In this document: one piece after another, positions 18,280 through 26,934 of the stretch
How the letters are laid out: every line of letters begins with the position of its first letter
Numbering within the stretch: position 1 is the stretch's first letter
From: G965227875 sp965227875
GTDB lineage: Bacteria > Pseudomonadota > Alphaproteobacteria > Rhizobiales > JAJFHC01
Length of the DNA stretch: 64,000 nucleotides
Reading direction: 5' to 3'
Assembly (NCBI GenBank): GCA_965227875.1
Contig: OZ245783.1
Span: forward strand, 1,798,001-1,862,000
Translations under genes and position numbers: made by a program
The notes under the pieces: generated by a model
Databases searched by the model: none
Told to the model about the DNA's origin: nothing
The model's input: the letters and a program-made list of their open reading frames with translations, nothing else

Positions 18280-19448
18280 CACGCCGCCTCCTTCACTGCA
18301 GCGACGATCTTCTGTGCCGCGTCCGCGAGATCGTCGGCGGCCACGATCGGGAGACCCGAATCGCCGAGGATCTGCTTGCCTTTTTCCACGTTGGTTCCTT
18401 CGAGCCGCACCACCAGGGGCACGTGCAGCTTTACGTCGCGCGCCGCCGCGACCACGCCTTCGGCGATGACGTCGCAGCGCATGATGCCGCCGAAGATGTT
18501 GACCAGGATGCCTTTCACGTTCTCGTCCGACAGGATGAGCTTGAAGGCTTCCGTCACCTTTTCGGTCGTGGCGCCGCCGCCCACGTCGAGGAAGTTGGCC
18601 GGTTCGGAACCGTAGAGCTTGATGATGTCCATCGTCGCCATGGCCAGGCCTGCGCCGTTCACCATGCAGCCGATTTCACCGTCCAGCTTGATGTAGTTGA
18701 GGTCGAATTCCGACGCCTTGATTTCCGCCGGATCCTCTTCGTCGAGATCGCGCAGTTCCATGATCTCGGGATGGCGGTAGAGCGCGTTGGAATCGAAGTT
18801 CATCTTCGCGTCGAGGCAGATGAGGTCGCCGGCCTCGGTCACCACGAGCGGGTTGACCTCCAGGAGGCTCGCATCCTTCGTCATGAAGCAGCGGTAGAGA
18901 TTGTTGATCAGGCGCACGCACTGCTTCACCTGGTCGCCTTCGAGCTTGAGGCCGTAGGCAATGCGCCGGCCGTGGAAGCCGCTGATGCCGCTGGCCGGGT
19001 CGACGGTCACCGTGAGGATCTTCTCGGGCGTCTTGGCCGCCACTTCCTCGATGTCCATGCCGCCTTCGGTCGAGGCGATGAAAGCGATGCGGGACGTGTC
19101 CCGGTCGACCAGGATCGAGAGATAAAGCTCGCGCGCGATGGCCGAACCATCCTCGATGTAGAGCCGCTTGACCTCCTTGCCCTCGGGGCCGGTCTGGTGC
19201 GTGACCAGTTGCATGCCGAGAATGTTGGAGGCCTGCTCGCGCACCTCGTCGATGGACTTGACCACCTTTACGCCGCCGCCCTTGCCGCGTCCGCCGGCAT
19301 GGATCTGCGCCTTGACGACCCAGACCGGACCGCCGAGGCGTTCGGCCGCCGCAACCGCGTCGTCGACACTGAACGCCACCTCCCCGCGGGGCACGGCGAC
19401 GCCGAACTCCTGCAGGACCTTCTTTGCCTGATATTCGTGAATATTCAT
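18279..19448 (-). CDS. sucC: Succinyl-CoA synthetase beta subunit
   Basis: A 389-residue ATP-grasp subunit that binds nucleotide and succinate. The N-terminus MNIHEYQAKKVLQEFG, the ATP-grasp segment KAQIHAGGRGKGGGVK and the C-terminal LVNIFGGIMRCDVIAEG are diagnostic. It is 113 bp downstream of mdh and overlaps sucD. It completes the conversion of succinyl-CoA to succinate, which feeds sdhCDAB at 26-29.6 kb. Confidence 0.97.
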   Translation of the reverse strand: MNIHEYQAKKVLQEFGVAVPRGEVAFSVDDAVAAAERLGGPVWVVKAQIHAGGRGKGGGVKVVKSIDEVREQASNILGMQLVTHQTGPEGKEVKRLYIEDGSAIARELYLSILVDRDTSRIAFIASTEGGMDIEEVAAKTPEKILTVTVDPASGISGFHGRRIAYGLKLEGDQVKQCVRLINNLYRCFMTKDASLLEVNPLVVTEAGDLICLDAKMNFDSNALYRHPEIMELRDLDEEDPAEIKASEFDLNYIKLDGEIGCMVNGAGLAMATMDIIKLYGSEPANFLDVGGGATTEKVTEAFKLILSDENVKGILVNIFGGIMRCDVIAEGVVAAARDVKLHVPLVVRLEGTNVEKGKQILGDSGLPIVAADDLADAAQKIVAAVKEAA

Positions 19449-19561
19449 GAGAAGTCTCTTCTTGTCTAACCCTCACACCAGCCGCTTCTTACGGACGGAT
19501 GGAGAGGAACTAGCGGCTTTTCGGCCCGTCGACACAATCGGCAGCGTCCCGAATGTTCCAA

Positions 19562-20530
19562 TTACGACTTGCCGAGGTCCGGGGCGATCTTCTTGCAGGC
19601 ATCCACGAGCCCTTCGACCGACTTGACCGACTTGGCGAACTTGCTCTTTTCGGAGCGGTCGAGCTTGACCTCGATGATCTTCTCCACGCCCTTGGCGCCG
19701 ATGATCACGGGCACGCCGACATAGAGGCCCTTCACGCCGTACTGGCCGTTGAGATGCGCGGCACAGGGCAGGACCCGCTTCTTGTCCCTGAGGTAGGATT
19801 CCGCCATGGCGATGGCCGAACTCGCCGGCGCGTAGTAGGCGGACCCGGATTTCAGAAGGCCGACGATTTCCGCGCCGCCGTCGCGGGTGCGCTGCACGAT
19901 TTCGTCGAGGCGCTGCTGGGTCGTCCACTTCATCTTCACGAGGTCGGGAAGGGAAATGCCGCCGACCGTGGAGTAGCGCGGAAGCGGCACCATCGTGTCG
20001 CCGTGGCCGCCCATGACGAAAGCGCTCACGTCCTCCACCGACACGCCGAATTCCTCGGCGAGGAAATAGCGGAAACGTGCGGAATCGAGCACGCCGGCCA
20101 TGCCGACCACCATGTTCTTCGGCAGGCCGCAAGCCTTCTGCAGCGCCCACACCATGGCGTCGAGCGGGTTGGTGATGCAGATGACGAAGGCGTCGGCTGC
20201 GTATTTCCGGATGCCCGCGCCGACCTGGCTCATGACCTTGAGGTTGATGTCGAGGAGGTCGTCGCGGCTCATGCCCGGCTTGCGCGGCACGCCGGCGGTG
20301 ACGATCACCACGTCGGCGCCCTTGATGCCGGAATAGCGGTTGGTGCCGGTCAGTTGCGCATCGAACCCTTCGACCGGCGAGGACTCGACGAGATCGAGCG
20401 CCTTGCCCTGGGGAAGCCCGTCGAGAATGTCGAAGATGACGATGTCGCCGAGTTCCTTGAGACCTGCAAGATGCGCCAGCGTACCGCCGATCATGCCGCC
20501 GCCGATGAGTGCGATTTTGTTTCGAGCCAT
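19562..20530 (-). CDS. mdh: Malate dehydrogenase (LDH-like type)
   Basis: A 322-residue NAD-dependent enzyme interconverting malate and oxaloacetate. It has a Rossmann motif GGGMIGG (10-16), mobile-loop GVPRKPGMSRDDLL with the substrate-binding arginines, the VLDSARFR aspartate and the catalytic histidine in GGHGDTMVP. It is the alphaproteobacterial/LDH-like form, not the E. coli form. It heads the sucCDAB-lpdA run, so its promoter should lie in 20531-20600, next to repeat cluster C. Confidence 0.97.
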   Translation of the reverse strand: MARNKIALIGGGMIGGTLAHLAGLKELGDIVIFDILDGLPQGKALDLVESSPVEGFDAQLTGTNRYSGIKGADVVIVTAGVPRKPGMSRDDLLDINLKVMSQVGAGIRKYAADAFVICITNPLDAMVWALQKACGLPKNMVVGMAGVLDSARFRYFLAEEFGVSVEDVSAFVMGGHGDTMVPLPRYSTVGGISLPDLVKMKWTTQQRLDEIVQRTRDGGAEIVGLLKSGSAYYAPASSAIAMAESYLRDKKRVLPCAAHLNGQYGVKGLYVGVPVIIGAKGVEKIIEVKLDRSEKSKFAKSVKSVEGLVDACKKIAPDLGKS

Positions 20531-20579
20531 GATGCCCCCGATGAAGACGAAGAGGTTGGAAAGGAGTGATCAGGGGCGG

Positions 20580-21257
20580 TTTATCGCGAATGTCGCGCAT
20601 AAGCAACATCGACCAAGGTTTCATGCCCCCTGCCGCCCCCATCGCCTCGCACGATCCGTGCCCTGCGCGGGGATCAGCCCGACGATCAGGACCCATGACC
20701 CGGCCTCCCCCGCCGCTGGATGCACGGGTCGCGCCCGCGCAAGACGGGATTGGCAGGGAGGGCGCAGGAAACAGACGAGCACACCCCCGTTTCCCGGATT
20801 GCCGCAAGGCAAGTCCGGGACCGTAAAGAACACAGGCCTGAGCCCCAAACGGCCCCGGATTGTCCTCACGGACATCCGGGGAACGGACACGCACAGACCG
20901 CGTCCGGCCCGAACTCGGGCATTGCGGGACGACGCGGAGGAGCGGCTCGCGATCAGGGCCTACTACACCGCCTCCCCCGCCGCTGGATGCGCGGGTCACG
21001 CCCCGCGCAAGACGGGAATGGCAGGGAAGGAACAGAAAACAGACGAGCACACCCGTTTCCCGGATTGCCGCAAGGCAAGTCCGGGACCGTACCATACGCC
21101 GACCGAGCCGCGTACCGAACACAAGCCGAGCCCCGCACAGAACACAGGCCGAACCCCGAACGGCCCCGGATTGTCCTTACGGACATCCGGGGAACGGACA
21201 TGCGCAAGCGTCGGGACGGGCACCGGGGCCAAGCCGGATTGTGCGGGCGGGTTGGTT
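20580..21257. repeat. Repeat cluster C: two imperfect 267-bp units
   Basis: Non-coding region between zapE and mdh. The marker CCTCCCCCGCCGCTGGATGC occurs at about 20704 and 20971, and the hairpin segment TTCCCGGATTGCCGCAAGGC (continuing to CCGGGA) at about 20791 and 21057. A second long dyad built from CCCCGGATTGTCC and GGACATCCGGGG follows in each. The element carries no intact TCCTGAC palindrome, only a decayed flank (AGGACCCATG at 20689) shared with cluster A. Frames through it give repeated low-complexity peptides and are not genes. Confidence 0.8.
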
Positions 21258-22379
21258 TCAGCCGCCGTGGCCGGCGGCGAGATAGTCGCGCGATTGCATC
21301 TCGATGAGGCGGGAGGCCGTGCGGGCGAACTCGAAGCTGCCGTCGCCATCGACATAGAGCGCGCCCGGCTCGGCTTCGGCCGACGCGATGAGCTTGACCT
21401 TCTTCTCGTAGAGCGCGTCGACAAGGGTCACGAACCGCTTGGCCTCGTTGCGCTGCGCGGGACCCATGACCGGGATGTCGTCGATGACCACGGTATGGTA
21501 GGTCGACGCGATCTTGAGGAAATCCGCCGGCCCGAGCGGCGCCGCGCAGAGATCGGCGAAACCGAACCGCGCCACGCCGCGCACCGCTTCGGGCACCGTG
21601 ATGCTGCGGCCTTTCAGGGAGAGCTCTTCGGGCGTCCCGCGCTCGCAGTCGGTGAGACGCTGCCAGGCCTTGTCGAGGATTGCCCCGCCATCGCCGTCTT
21701 CGGGCGTGTAGTAGACCGGCGCGCCGGCGATGCGCTGGAGCCGGTAGTCGGTCTCGCCTTCGAGTTCGAGCACGTCGAGCCGCTCCTTCAGGAGCTTGAT
21801 GAAGGGCAGGAAGAGCGCCCGGTTGAGACCGTTCTCGTAAAGCGTGTCCGGGGCGCGGTTGGACGTGGCGACCACCACCACGCCGTGGGAGAACAGCGCG
21901 GTGAACAGCCGGCCGAGGATCATGGCGTCGGTGATGTCGGTGACCTGGAACTCGTCGAAACACAGCAGTGTCGCCGACGCCGCGATCCGTTCGGCCACCG
22001 GCTCGATCGGGTCGTCCCCCTTGACCTCGCCGCGCTTGTGCTTCTGGCGCCATTCGTGGATGTCGCCGTGCACGTCCTGCATGAATTCGTGGAAATGCAC
22101 CCGCCGCTTCGGCTCCACCGGCGCGGTATCGTAGAATATGTCCATGAGCATGGACTTGCCCCGGCCCACGTCGCCGTAGATGTAGAGTCCCACAGGCGCG
22201 GGGTCCGGCCGCCCGATGCGCAGGAGGCCCCTCAGGCCGCCTTTCGTGCGGCCGGGTTCGTAACCGTCCAGCCGGTTGTGCAGGAGCTGGAGTTTCTCGG
22301 CGGCGAGCGCCTGGACCCTGTCGGGGTCGAGCGCGCCGGACGACACCAGTGCGCGATATGTTTCGATCGGGCCGGTCAT
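21258..22379 (-). CDS. zapE: Cell-division ATPase ZapE (AFG1 family)
   Basis: A 373-residue AAA-type ATPase related to yeast AFG1/LACE1. In E. coli ZapE associates with the division ring. Walker A is GDVGRGKS (69-76), Walker B LLCFDEFQ (to residue 144), and the sensor segment VVATSNRAPDTLYENGLNR follows. Its position just upstream of mdh is common in alphaproteobacteria. It ends directly at repeat cluster C, which separates it from mdh. Confidence 0.93.
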   Translation of the reverse strand: MTGPIETYRALVSSGALDPDRVQALAAEKLQLLHNRLDGYEPGRTKGGLRGLLRIGRPDPAPVGLYIYGDVGRGKSMLMDIFYDTAPVEPKRRVHFHEFMQDVHGDIHEWRQKHKRGEVKGDDPIEPVAERIAASATLLCFDEFQVTDITDAMILGRLFTALFSHGVVVVATSNRAPDTLYENGLNRALFLPFIKLLKERLDVLELEGETDYRLQRIAGAPVYYTPEDGDGGAILDKAWQRLTDCERGTPEELSLKGRSITVPEAVRGVARFGFADLCAAPLGPADFLKIASTYHTVVIDDIPVMGPAQRNEAKRFVTLVDALYEKKVKLIASAEAEPGALYVDGDGSFEFARTASRLIEMQSRDYLAAGHGG

Positions 22380-22437
22380 GCGGCGGCGTCCCCGGTCTCC
22401 TGAAGCAGACGTCGTTCCAGACTATACGGGCCCGACG

Positions 22438-22830
22438 TCAAAGAAAGACATCGTCCACGGGCACCCGCAGCCCCGAGACCAGCCGGTTGGTCTCGTTGGC
22501 CATGCCGACGATGGAGAGCAGTTCCATCAGCATCTCGTCGCTCATGCCCTTGGCGCGCGCGGCCGCGGTGTGCGAATGGATGCAGTATTCGCAGTCGTTC
22601 GTCATGCTGACGGCGACGTAGATCATCTCCTTCACCAGCGGGTCGATCGTGCCCGGCCCCATGACCTGCTTCAGGCTTTCCCACGTGCGCTTGAGCGACG
22701 TCGGGTCGTTAGCCAGCGCTTTCCAGAAATTGTTGATCCAGTCGATCTTGCGGGTGCGCATGATGTCGTCATAGACCGCGCGCACCTCGTCGTTGGCGTC
22801 CTCGTATTCGATGAGCTTCACAAGAGCCAT
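22438..22830 (-). CDS. Carboxymuconolactone decarboxylase / AhpD-like protein
   Basis: A 130-residue all-helical protein of the CMD/AhpD family. The redox motif CEYCIHSH (C80, C83, H87) with an upstream Glu (KEMI, E68) is that of AhpD-type alkylhydroperoxidases, so a thiol-peroxidase role is more likely than lactone decarboxylation. It sits between a terminator-like hairpin downstream of mmsA and zapE, so it is probably transcribed on its own or with zapE. Confidence 0.85.
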   Translation of the reverse strand: MALVKLIEYEDANDEVRAVYDDIMRTRKIDWINNFWKALANDPTSLKRTWESLKQVMGPGTIDPLVKEMIYVAVSMTNDCEYCIHSHTAAARAKGMSDEMLMELLSIVGMANETNRLVSGLRVPVDDVFL

Positions 22831-22858
22831 TTGCCGTTTCCCCGTTCAGAAGCGAAAA

Positions 22859-22881
22859 CGCCCCGCCAGCTCGGCGGGGCG
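22859..22881 (-). terminator. Intrinsic terminator downstream of mmsA
   Basis: Perfect 9-bp stem CGCCCCGCC / GGCGGGGCG with a 5-nt loop, followed on the minus strand by TTTTC. It lies 33 nt after the mmsA stop and before the AhpD-like gene, so it should end the mmsA transcript. Confidence 0.75.
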
Positions 22882-22913
22882 CTCGGTAAGTGATATCCGG
22901 TGCGAAGGTCCGG

Positions 22914-24413
22914 TCAGGACATGGTCGGGATGACGAAGGACGAGCCTTCCTTGATGCCCGACGGCCAGCGCGAGGTCACCGTCTTGGTCCGCGTGTAGAA
23001 GCGGATCGAGTCCGGTCCGTGCTGGTTGAGGTCACCGAAGACCGACCGCTTCCATCCGCCGAACGTATGGTAGGCGAGCGGCACCGGGATCGGCACGTTC
23101 ACGCCGACCATGCCGACGTTGATCCGCGAGGCGAAGTCCCGCGCGGTGTCGCCGTCGCGCGTGTAGATCGCGACGCCGTTGCCGTATTCGTGCTTGTCGG
23201 GAAGCGCGATCGCGTCCTCGTAGGTCTTCGCACGCACGACCGACAGGACGGGACCGAAGATCTCTTCCTTGTAGATCCGCATGTCGTCGGTGACGTTGTC
23301 GAACAGGCAGCCGCCCATGAAGTAGCCGTTTTCGTACCCCTGCATGGTGAAGTCGCGGCCGTCGACGACGAGGTCGGCGCCTTCCTGGACGCCGAGATCC
23401 ACATAGCCGCGGATCTTTTCCAGCGCCTGGGCGGTCACCACCGGACCGTAGTCGGCCTCGCGGTCCGTCGACGGGCCGATCTTGAGGGACTCGACGCGCG
23501 GGATCAGTTTCTCGACCAGCGTATTGGCGGTTTCCTCGCCGACGGGCACGGCCACCGAGATCGCCATGCAACGCTCGCCGGCCGAGCCGTAACCGGCCCC
23601 GATCAGGGCGTCCACGGCCTGGTCCATGTCCGCGTCGGGCATGATGATCATGTGGTTCTTGGCGCCGCCGAAGCACTGCACGCGTTTTCCGTGCGCCGTG
23701 CCGGTCGTGTAGACATATTCCGCGATCGCCGTCGAACCGACGAACCCGACGCCGCTGATGGTGGGATCGGTCAGGATCGCGTCGACCGATTCCTTGTCGC
23801 CGTTGACAACGTTGAGTATGCCTTCGGGAAGCCCCGCCTCGATCATCAGCTCGGCCAGGCGCATCGGCACCGAGGGGTCGCGCTCCGACGGCTTGAGGAT
23901 GAAGGCGTTGCCGCAGGCGATCGCCGGGGCGAACTTCCACATCGGGATCATCGCCGGGAAGTTGAACGGCGTGATGCCCGCCGCCACGCCGAGCGGCTGG
24001 CGCAGGGAATACATGTCGATGCCGGGGCCCGCGCCGTCGGTGTATTCGCCTTTCAGCAGGTGGGGAATGCCGCAAGCGAACTCGACCACTTCGAGGCCGC
24101 GCTGGATGTCGCCGTGGGAGTCGGGAACCGTCTTGCCATGCTCGCTCGACAGGAGCTGCGCCAGGCTTTCCTTTTCCTGCTGCACGAGGTCGAGAAACTT
24201 GAACATCACCCGGGCGCGCACCTGCGGGTTCTTCGCCGCCCAGGCCGGCTGCGCCTCCGCCGCGTTGGCCACCGCCGCACGCACCTCGTCGGTGCTCGCA
24301 AGGGCCACTTTCGCCTGAACCTCGCCGGTGTTCGGATCGTAGACATCCGCGAAGCGGCCGCTCTTGCCCGCAACGTTCTTGCCGCCGATGAAGTGGCCGA
24401 TTTCTTTTGTCAT
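22914..24413 (-). CDS. mmsA: Methylmalonate-semialdehyde dehydrogenase (CoA-acylating)
   Basis: A 499-residue aldehyde dehydrogenase superfamily enzyme converting methylmalonate (or malonate) semialdehyde to propionyl-CoA (or acetyl-CoA), used in valine, thymine or myo-inositol breakdown. The family N-terminus IGHFIGGKNV, the FNFPAMIPMWK cofactor region and the catalytic Cys in SAGERCMAIS are present. No other valine or inositol genes are beside it. The propionyl-CoA product fits with the nearby CoA-ester enzymes at 29.7-31.6 kb. Confidence 0.93.
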   Translation of the reverse strand: MTKEIGHFIGGKNVAGKSGRFADVYDPNTGEVQAKVALASTDEVRAAVANAAEAQPAWAAKNPQVRARVMFKFLDLVQQEKESLAQLLSSEHGKTVPDSHGDIQRGLEVVEFACGIPHLLKGEYTDGAGPGIDMYSLRQPLGVAAGITPFNFPAMIPMWKFAPAIACGNAFILKPSERDPSVPMRLAELMIEAGLPEGILNVVNGDKESVDAILTDPTISGVGFVGSTAIAEYVYTTGTAHGKRVQCFGGAKNHMIIMPDADMDQAVDALIGAGYGSAGERCMAISVAVPVGEETANTLVEKLIPRVESLKIGPSTDREADYGPVVTAQALEKIRGYVDLGVQEGADLVVDGRDFTMQGYENGYFMGGCLFDNVTDDMRIYKEEIFGPVLSVVRAKTYEDAIALPDKHEYGNGVAIYTRDGDTARDFASRINVGMVGVNVPIPVPLAYHTFGGWKRSVFGDLNQHGPDSIRFYTRTKTVTSRWPSGIKEGSSFVIPTMS

Positions 24414-24739
24414 TGCTGATTACATCCGCCGCACCCGGCTGCGGACGCTCCCTGATTGTCGTGATGCCGAGGCGGCACGCTAGCAGAGTGCGTCCCGCCG
24501 GGAAACACCGGGAATAGACGATGGCGCGAAGCCGCGCAATGGCCAGTTTGCCGGATTCGGGGGTGCCACATGCCCCGGGGGCGTTAACCCGTTTCGCCGA
24601 TGCGCGGAGATAAACGTTGCCTGGCCGCGACGGATGCCGGAAGCTTCTGGCGTTGCAGACTTTGATCGGCCCTGGCACGCCGCCGGCCGCAACCGGGGAC
24701 ACTCTTCAGCCGGGGTCCCTCTTCAGAAAGCGGATCGCC
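24414..24739. other. Intergenic gap, divergent promoters expected
   Basis: 326 bp between mmsA and the DUF2314 gene, which point away from each other, so both promoters should be here. Apart from a direct repeat CTCTTCAG near 24700-24725 close to the DUF2314 start, I see no gene, dyad or repeat element. Confidence 0.5.
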
Positions 24740-25282
24740 ATGAACACCGAACACGCGCACGCCCGGACATCGGCCGCGACAGGCCGGAAGGCCGGAGCCG
24801 GCCTGCTCCATGTGCTTTGCCTCCTCGCCGCCGTCTGCGCCTTCGCCATCCCGGCCGCACGGGCCCAGTCCGGCGAAGATGTCGTGGTGAGCATCGAGGA
24901 CGAAGGTCCGGAGATGGCCGCGGCCATGAACAAGGCGCGCGGATCGATAACGGTTTTCTGGACCGAGCTCGCGAACCCGGGACCGGGCGTCGAGGGCTTT
25001 GCCGTCAAGGTCGGCATCCGTGACGAGAACGGTCACGAGTTCTTTTGGATCGGCGACCTCGAGCGCTCGGGCGCCACGGTGTCGGGACGCATCAACAACG
25101 CGCCGCGGACCGTGGCCAACGTCGAACACGGGCAGAACTACACCTTTCACCAGGACCGCATCGTCGACTGGATGTTTTTCCGCCGCGGCAAAATCGTCGG
25201 CAACGAGACCATGCGCCCGCTTCTGGCCCACATGCCGGCCGACCAGGCCGCCTATTACAGGTCGATGCTGGAAAAACCCTGA
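24740..25282 (+). CDS. Exported DUF2314 protein
   Basis: A 180-residue protein with a signal peptide (hydrophobic core LLHVLCLLAAVCAFAIPAA, likely cleavage near ARAQS) and one DUF2314 domain (about 60-165). The domain shows the family pattern F-x-VK, HEFFWIGDLE, INNAPRTV, IVDWMFFRRGKIVGNETMR. The function of DUF2314 is unknown. Many relatives are cytoplasmic or immunity-like, and this one appears periplasmic. The start is the ATG before NTEHAHA, since the signal peptide begins shortly after it. It converges on the phosphatase-like gene with a 36-bp gap. Confidence 0.75.
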   Translation: MNTEHAHARTSAATGRKAGAGLLHVLCLLAAVCAFAIPAARAQSGEDVVVSIEDEGPEMAAAMNKARGSITVFWTELANPGPGVEGFAVKVGIRDENGHEFFWIGDLERSGATVSGRINNAPRTVANVEHGQNYTFHQDRIVDWMFFRRGKIVGNETMRPLLAHMPADQAAYYRSMLEKP

Positions 25283-25318
25283 CGGACCGGCACGTCCGCT
25301 CCGGCGGTCGGCACGCGC

Positions 25319-25786
25319 TCAGGCGACCCGGGCCATCTGTCTGCCGGACCTGCCCGGCAGGTCGAGCAGAAGCGCGTCCACCATCATCCGGATGTCGGAA
25401 AACACCTCGAGGAAATCCTGCAGACGCTGGCCGTCGCTCGCCGTCGGCGTGAACATGTCCTGCTGCGGCCAGGTCACCCGGGCCGGCCGGCCATGCACGG
25501 CGACCGGGCCGAGCGGATTGCCCGACCGGGGCATGTCAACCACCATGTCGATGGCGGGAGCGCCGGCGATACCGAATATGGAGGCCGATTTTGCGTGCAG
25601 GCCCGATGGCCTCAGCCCCACCGCCTGCAGGGTCCGCAGCGTCATCGGGTGAACCGGACCTTCGGGCCGGACCCCGGCGCTGTAACCGCGCGCGATTCCG
25701 CGCCCCGCATGGGCGACATAGGCTTCCGCCATAATCGAGTAGACGGCGTTGTCCTGACACAAAAACAGAATGTTTTTCAAAGACAT
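25319..25786 (-). CDS. Phosphatase-fold (LMW-PTP/ArsC-like) protein lacking catalytic Arg
   Basis: A 155-residue protein whose first 100 residues look like low-molecular-weight phosphatases and arsenate reductases: beta strand KNILFLC, P-loop, then MAEAYVAHAG and YSAGVRPEG. The usual P-loop C-x5-R-S is here CQDNAVYS, so C10 is kept but the arginine is Tyr16. The usual acid region is VDMPRSGNP without the D-P pair. The protein is therefore probably not a normal phosphatase. It could be a binding or regulatory relative. I start at the ATG with GAGG 7 nt upstream. Confidence 0.65.
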   Translation of the reverse strand: MSLKNILFLCQDNAVYSIMAEAYVAHAGRGIARGYSAGVRPEGPVHPMTLRTLQAVGLRPSGLHAKSASIFGIAGAPAIDMVVDMPRSGNPLGPVAVHGRPARVTWPQQDMFTPTASDGQRLQDFLEVFSDIRMMVDALLLDLPGRSGRQMARVA

Positions 25787-26121
25787 GACCACACCTCGTC
25801 TGTTTCCTGATGTTCCGGTGCGCAGCGGTCGTCACGGACGCGCATGCCAGTCACCGGATTGCCGAATCAAGTATCCCGACAATGGAACGGCATTGTGACG
25901 GCACGGCGGATTTTTTCGGAACCGGCACCGCCGTCCCGTGACGGCGTACCGAACGTCATGCCGGGTTGGCCGGGAACCCGGAAGTCCGGGAAAGCCCGTC
26001 AGCACGCATCACCGGCGAAAGCCGGATATGCCACCGCAAGGAAGAGTTTTCGCGCCACGGCCGGCCGCGACGGACACGACGCGCAGATGCCGTCCCGGGA
26101 GCCGGCGGCGGACCGCCGGGT
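25787..26121. other. Intergenic gap with a solitary hairpin element
   Basis: 335 bp downstream of sdhB and upstream of the phosphatase-like gene. It contains one isolated copy of CCGGC-GAAA-GCCGG (26012-26025), the second hairpin of repeat cluster B, plus a GC-rich dyad around 25960-25980. I find no coding sequence. Confidence 0.5.
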
Positions 26122-26133
26122 TCAGACCCGGCG
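26114..26133 (-). terminator. Stop-codon-centred hairpin at the end of sdhB
   Basis: On the mRNA strand CGCCGGGT-CTGA-ACCCGGCG forms a perfect 8-bp stem whose 4-nt loop contains the sdhB stop codon. No T-run follows, so a role in termination or 3'-end protection is inference. Confidence 0.45.
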
Positions 26134-26901
26134 TTCGACCATCATCTTCTTGATTTCGGCGATCGCGCGGGCCGGGTTGAGGCCCTTGGGGCAGGCTTTC
26201 GCGCAGTTCATGATGGTGTGGCAGCGGTAGAGCCGGAAGGGGTCCTCCAGGTTGTCGAGCCGCTCGCCCGTCGCCTCGTCACGGCTGTCGATGAGCCAGC
26301 GGTAGGCCTGGAGCAGGACGGCCGGGCCGAGATAGCGGTCGCCGTTCCACCAGTAGCTCGGGCACGAGGTCGAACAGCAGGCACACAGGATGCACTCGTA
26401 GAGTCCGTCGATCTTCTCGCGGTCCTCGTGGCTCTGCAGCCATTCGCGCTGGGGTTCCGGCGTGACCGTCTGCAGCCACGGCTCGATTGAGGCATGCTGG
26501 GCGTAGAAGCGCGTGAGGTCGGGCACCAGATCCTTGACCACCGGCATGTGCGGCAGCGGGTAGATTTTCACCGGACCGTCGACCTCGTCGATGCCGCGGG
26601 TACAGGCCAGCGTGTTCGTGCCGTCGATGTTCATGGCGCACGACCCGCAGATGCCCTCGCGGCAGGACCGCCGGAAGGTCAGCGTGGAATCGATCTCGTT
26701 CTTGATCTTGATCAGACCGTCGAGGACCATCGGGCCGCAGCTGTCGAGATCGACGTAATAGGTGTCGATGCGCGGGTTGGCCCCGTCGTCCGGGTTCCAG
26801 CGGTAGACCCGGAACTCGCGGGCGTTCTTGGCCCCTTTCTGGGCGTCCCAGGTCTTGCCTTCGCCGATCTTCGAATTCTTCGGCAATGTAAACTGCACCA
26901 T
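26122..26901 (-). CDS. sdhB: Succinate dehydrogenase iron-sulfur subunit
   Basis: A 259-residue subunit of complex II that carries electrons from SdhA to ubiquinone. The N-terminal ferredoxin domain binds the 2Fe-2S cluster (CREGICGSCAMNIDG with a downstream Cys). The C-terminal domain binds the 4Fe-4S and 3Fe-4S clusters (CILCACCSTSCP and CHTIMNCAKACPKG). It is the last gene of sdhCDAB, 33 bp after sdhA. Confidence 0.97.
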   Translation of the reverse strand: MVQFTLPKNSKIGEGKTWDAQKGAKNAREFRVYRWNPDDGANPRIDTYYVDLDSCGPMVLDGLIKIKNEIDSTLTFRRSCREGICGSCAMNIDGTNTLACTRGIDEVDGPVKIYPLPHMPVVKDLVPDLTRFYAQHASIEPWLQTVTPEPQREWLQSHEDREKIDGLYECILCACCSTSCPSYWWNGDRYLGPAVLLQAYRWLIDSRDEATGERLDNLEDPFRLYRCHTIMNCAKACPKGLNPARAIAEIKKMMVERRV

Positions 26902-26934
26902 GCCTCTTCGTTCCTCGCTTGGTGGCGCCGCCGT

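Noticed and set aside
19449..19561. Terminator between mdh and sucC
   Set aside because: Only a 7-bp AGCCGCT/AGCGGCT pair with a loop of about 25 nt and no T-run on the transcribed strand; continued transcription is more likely.
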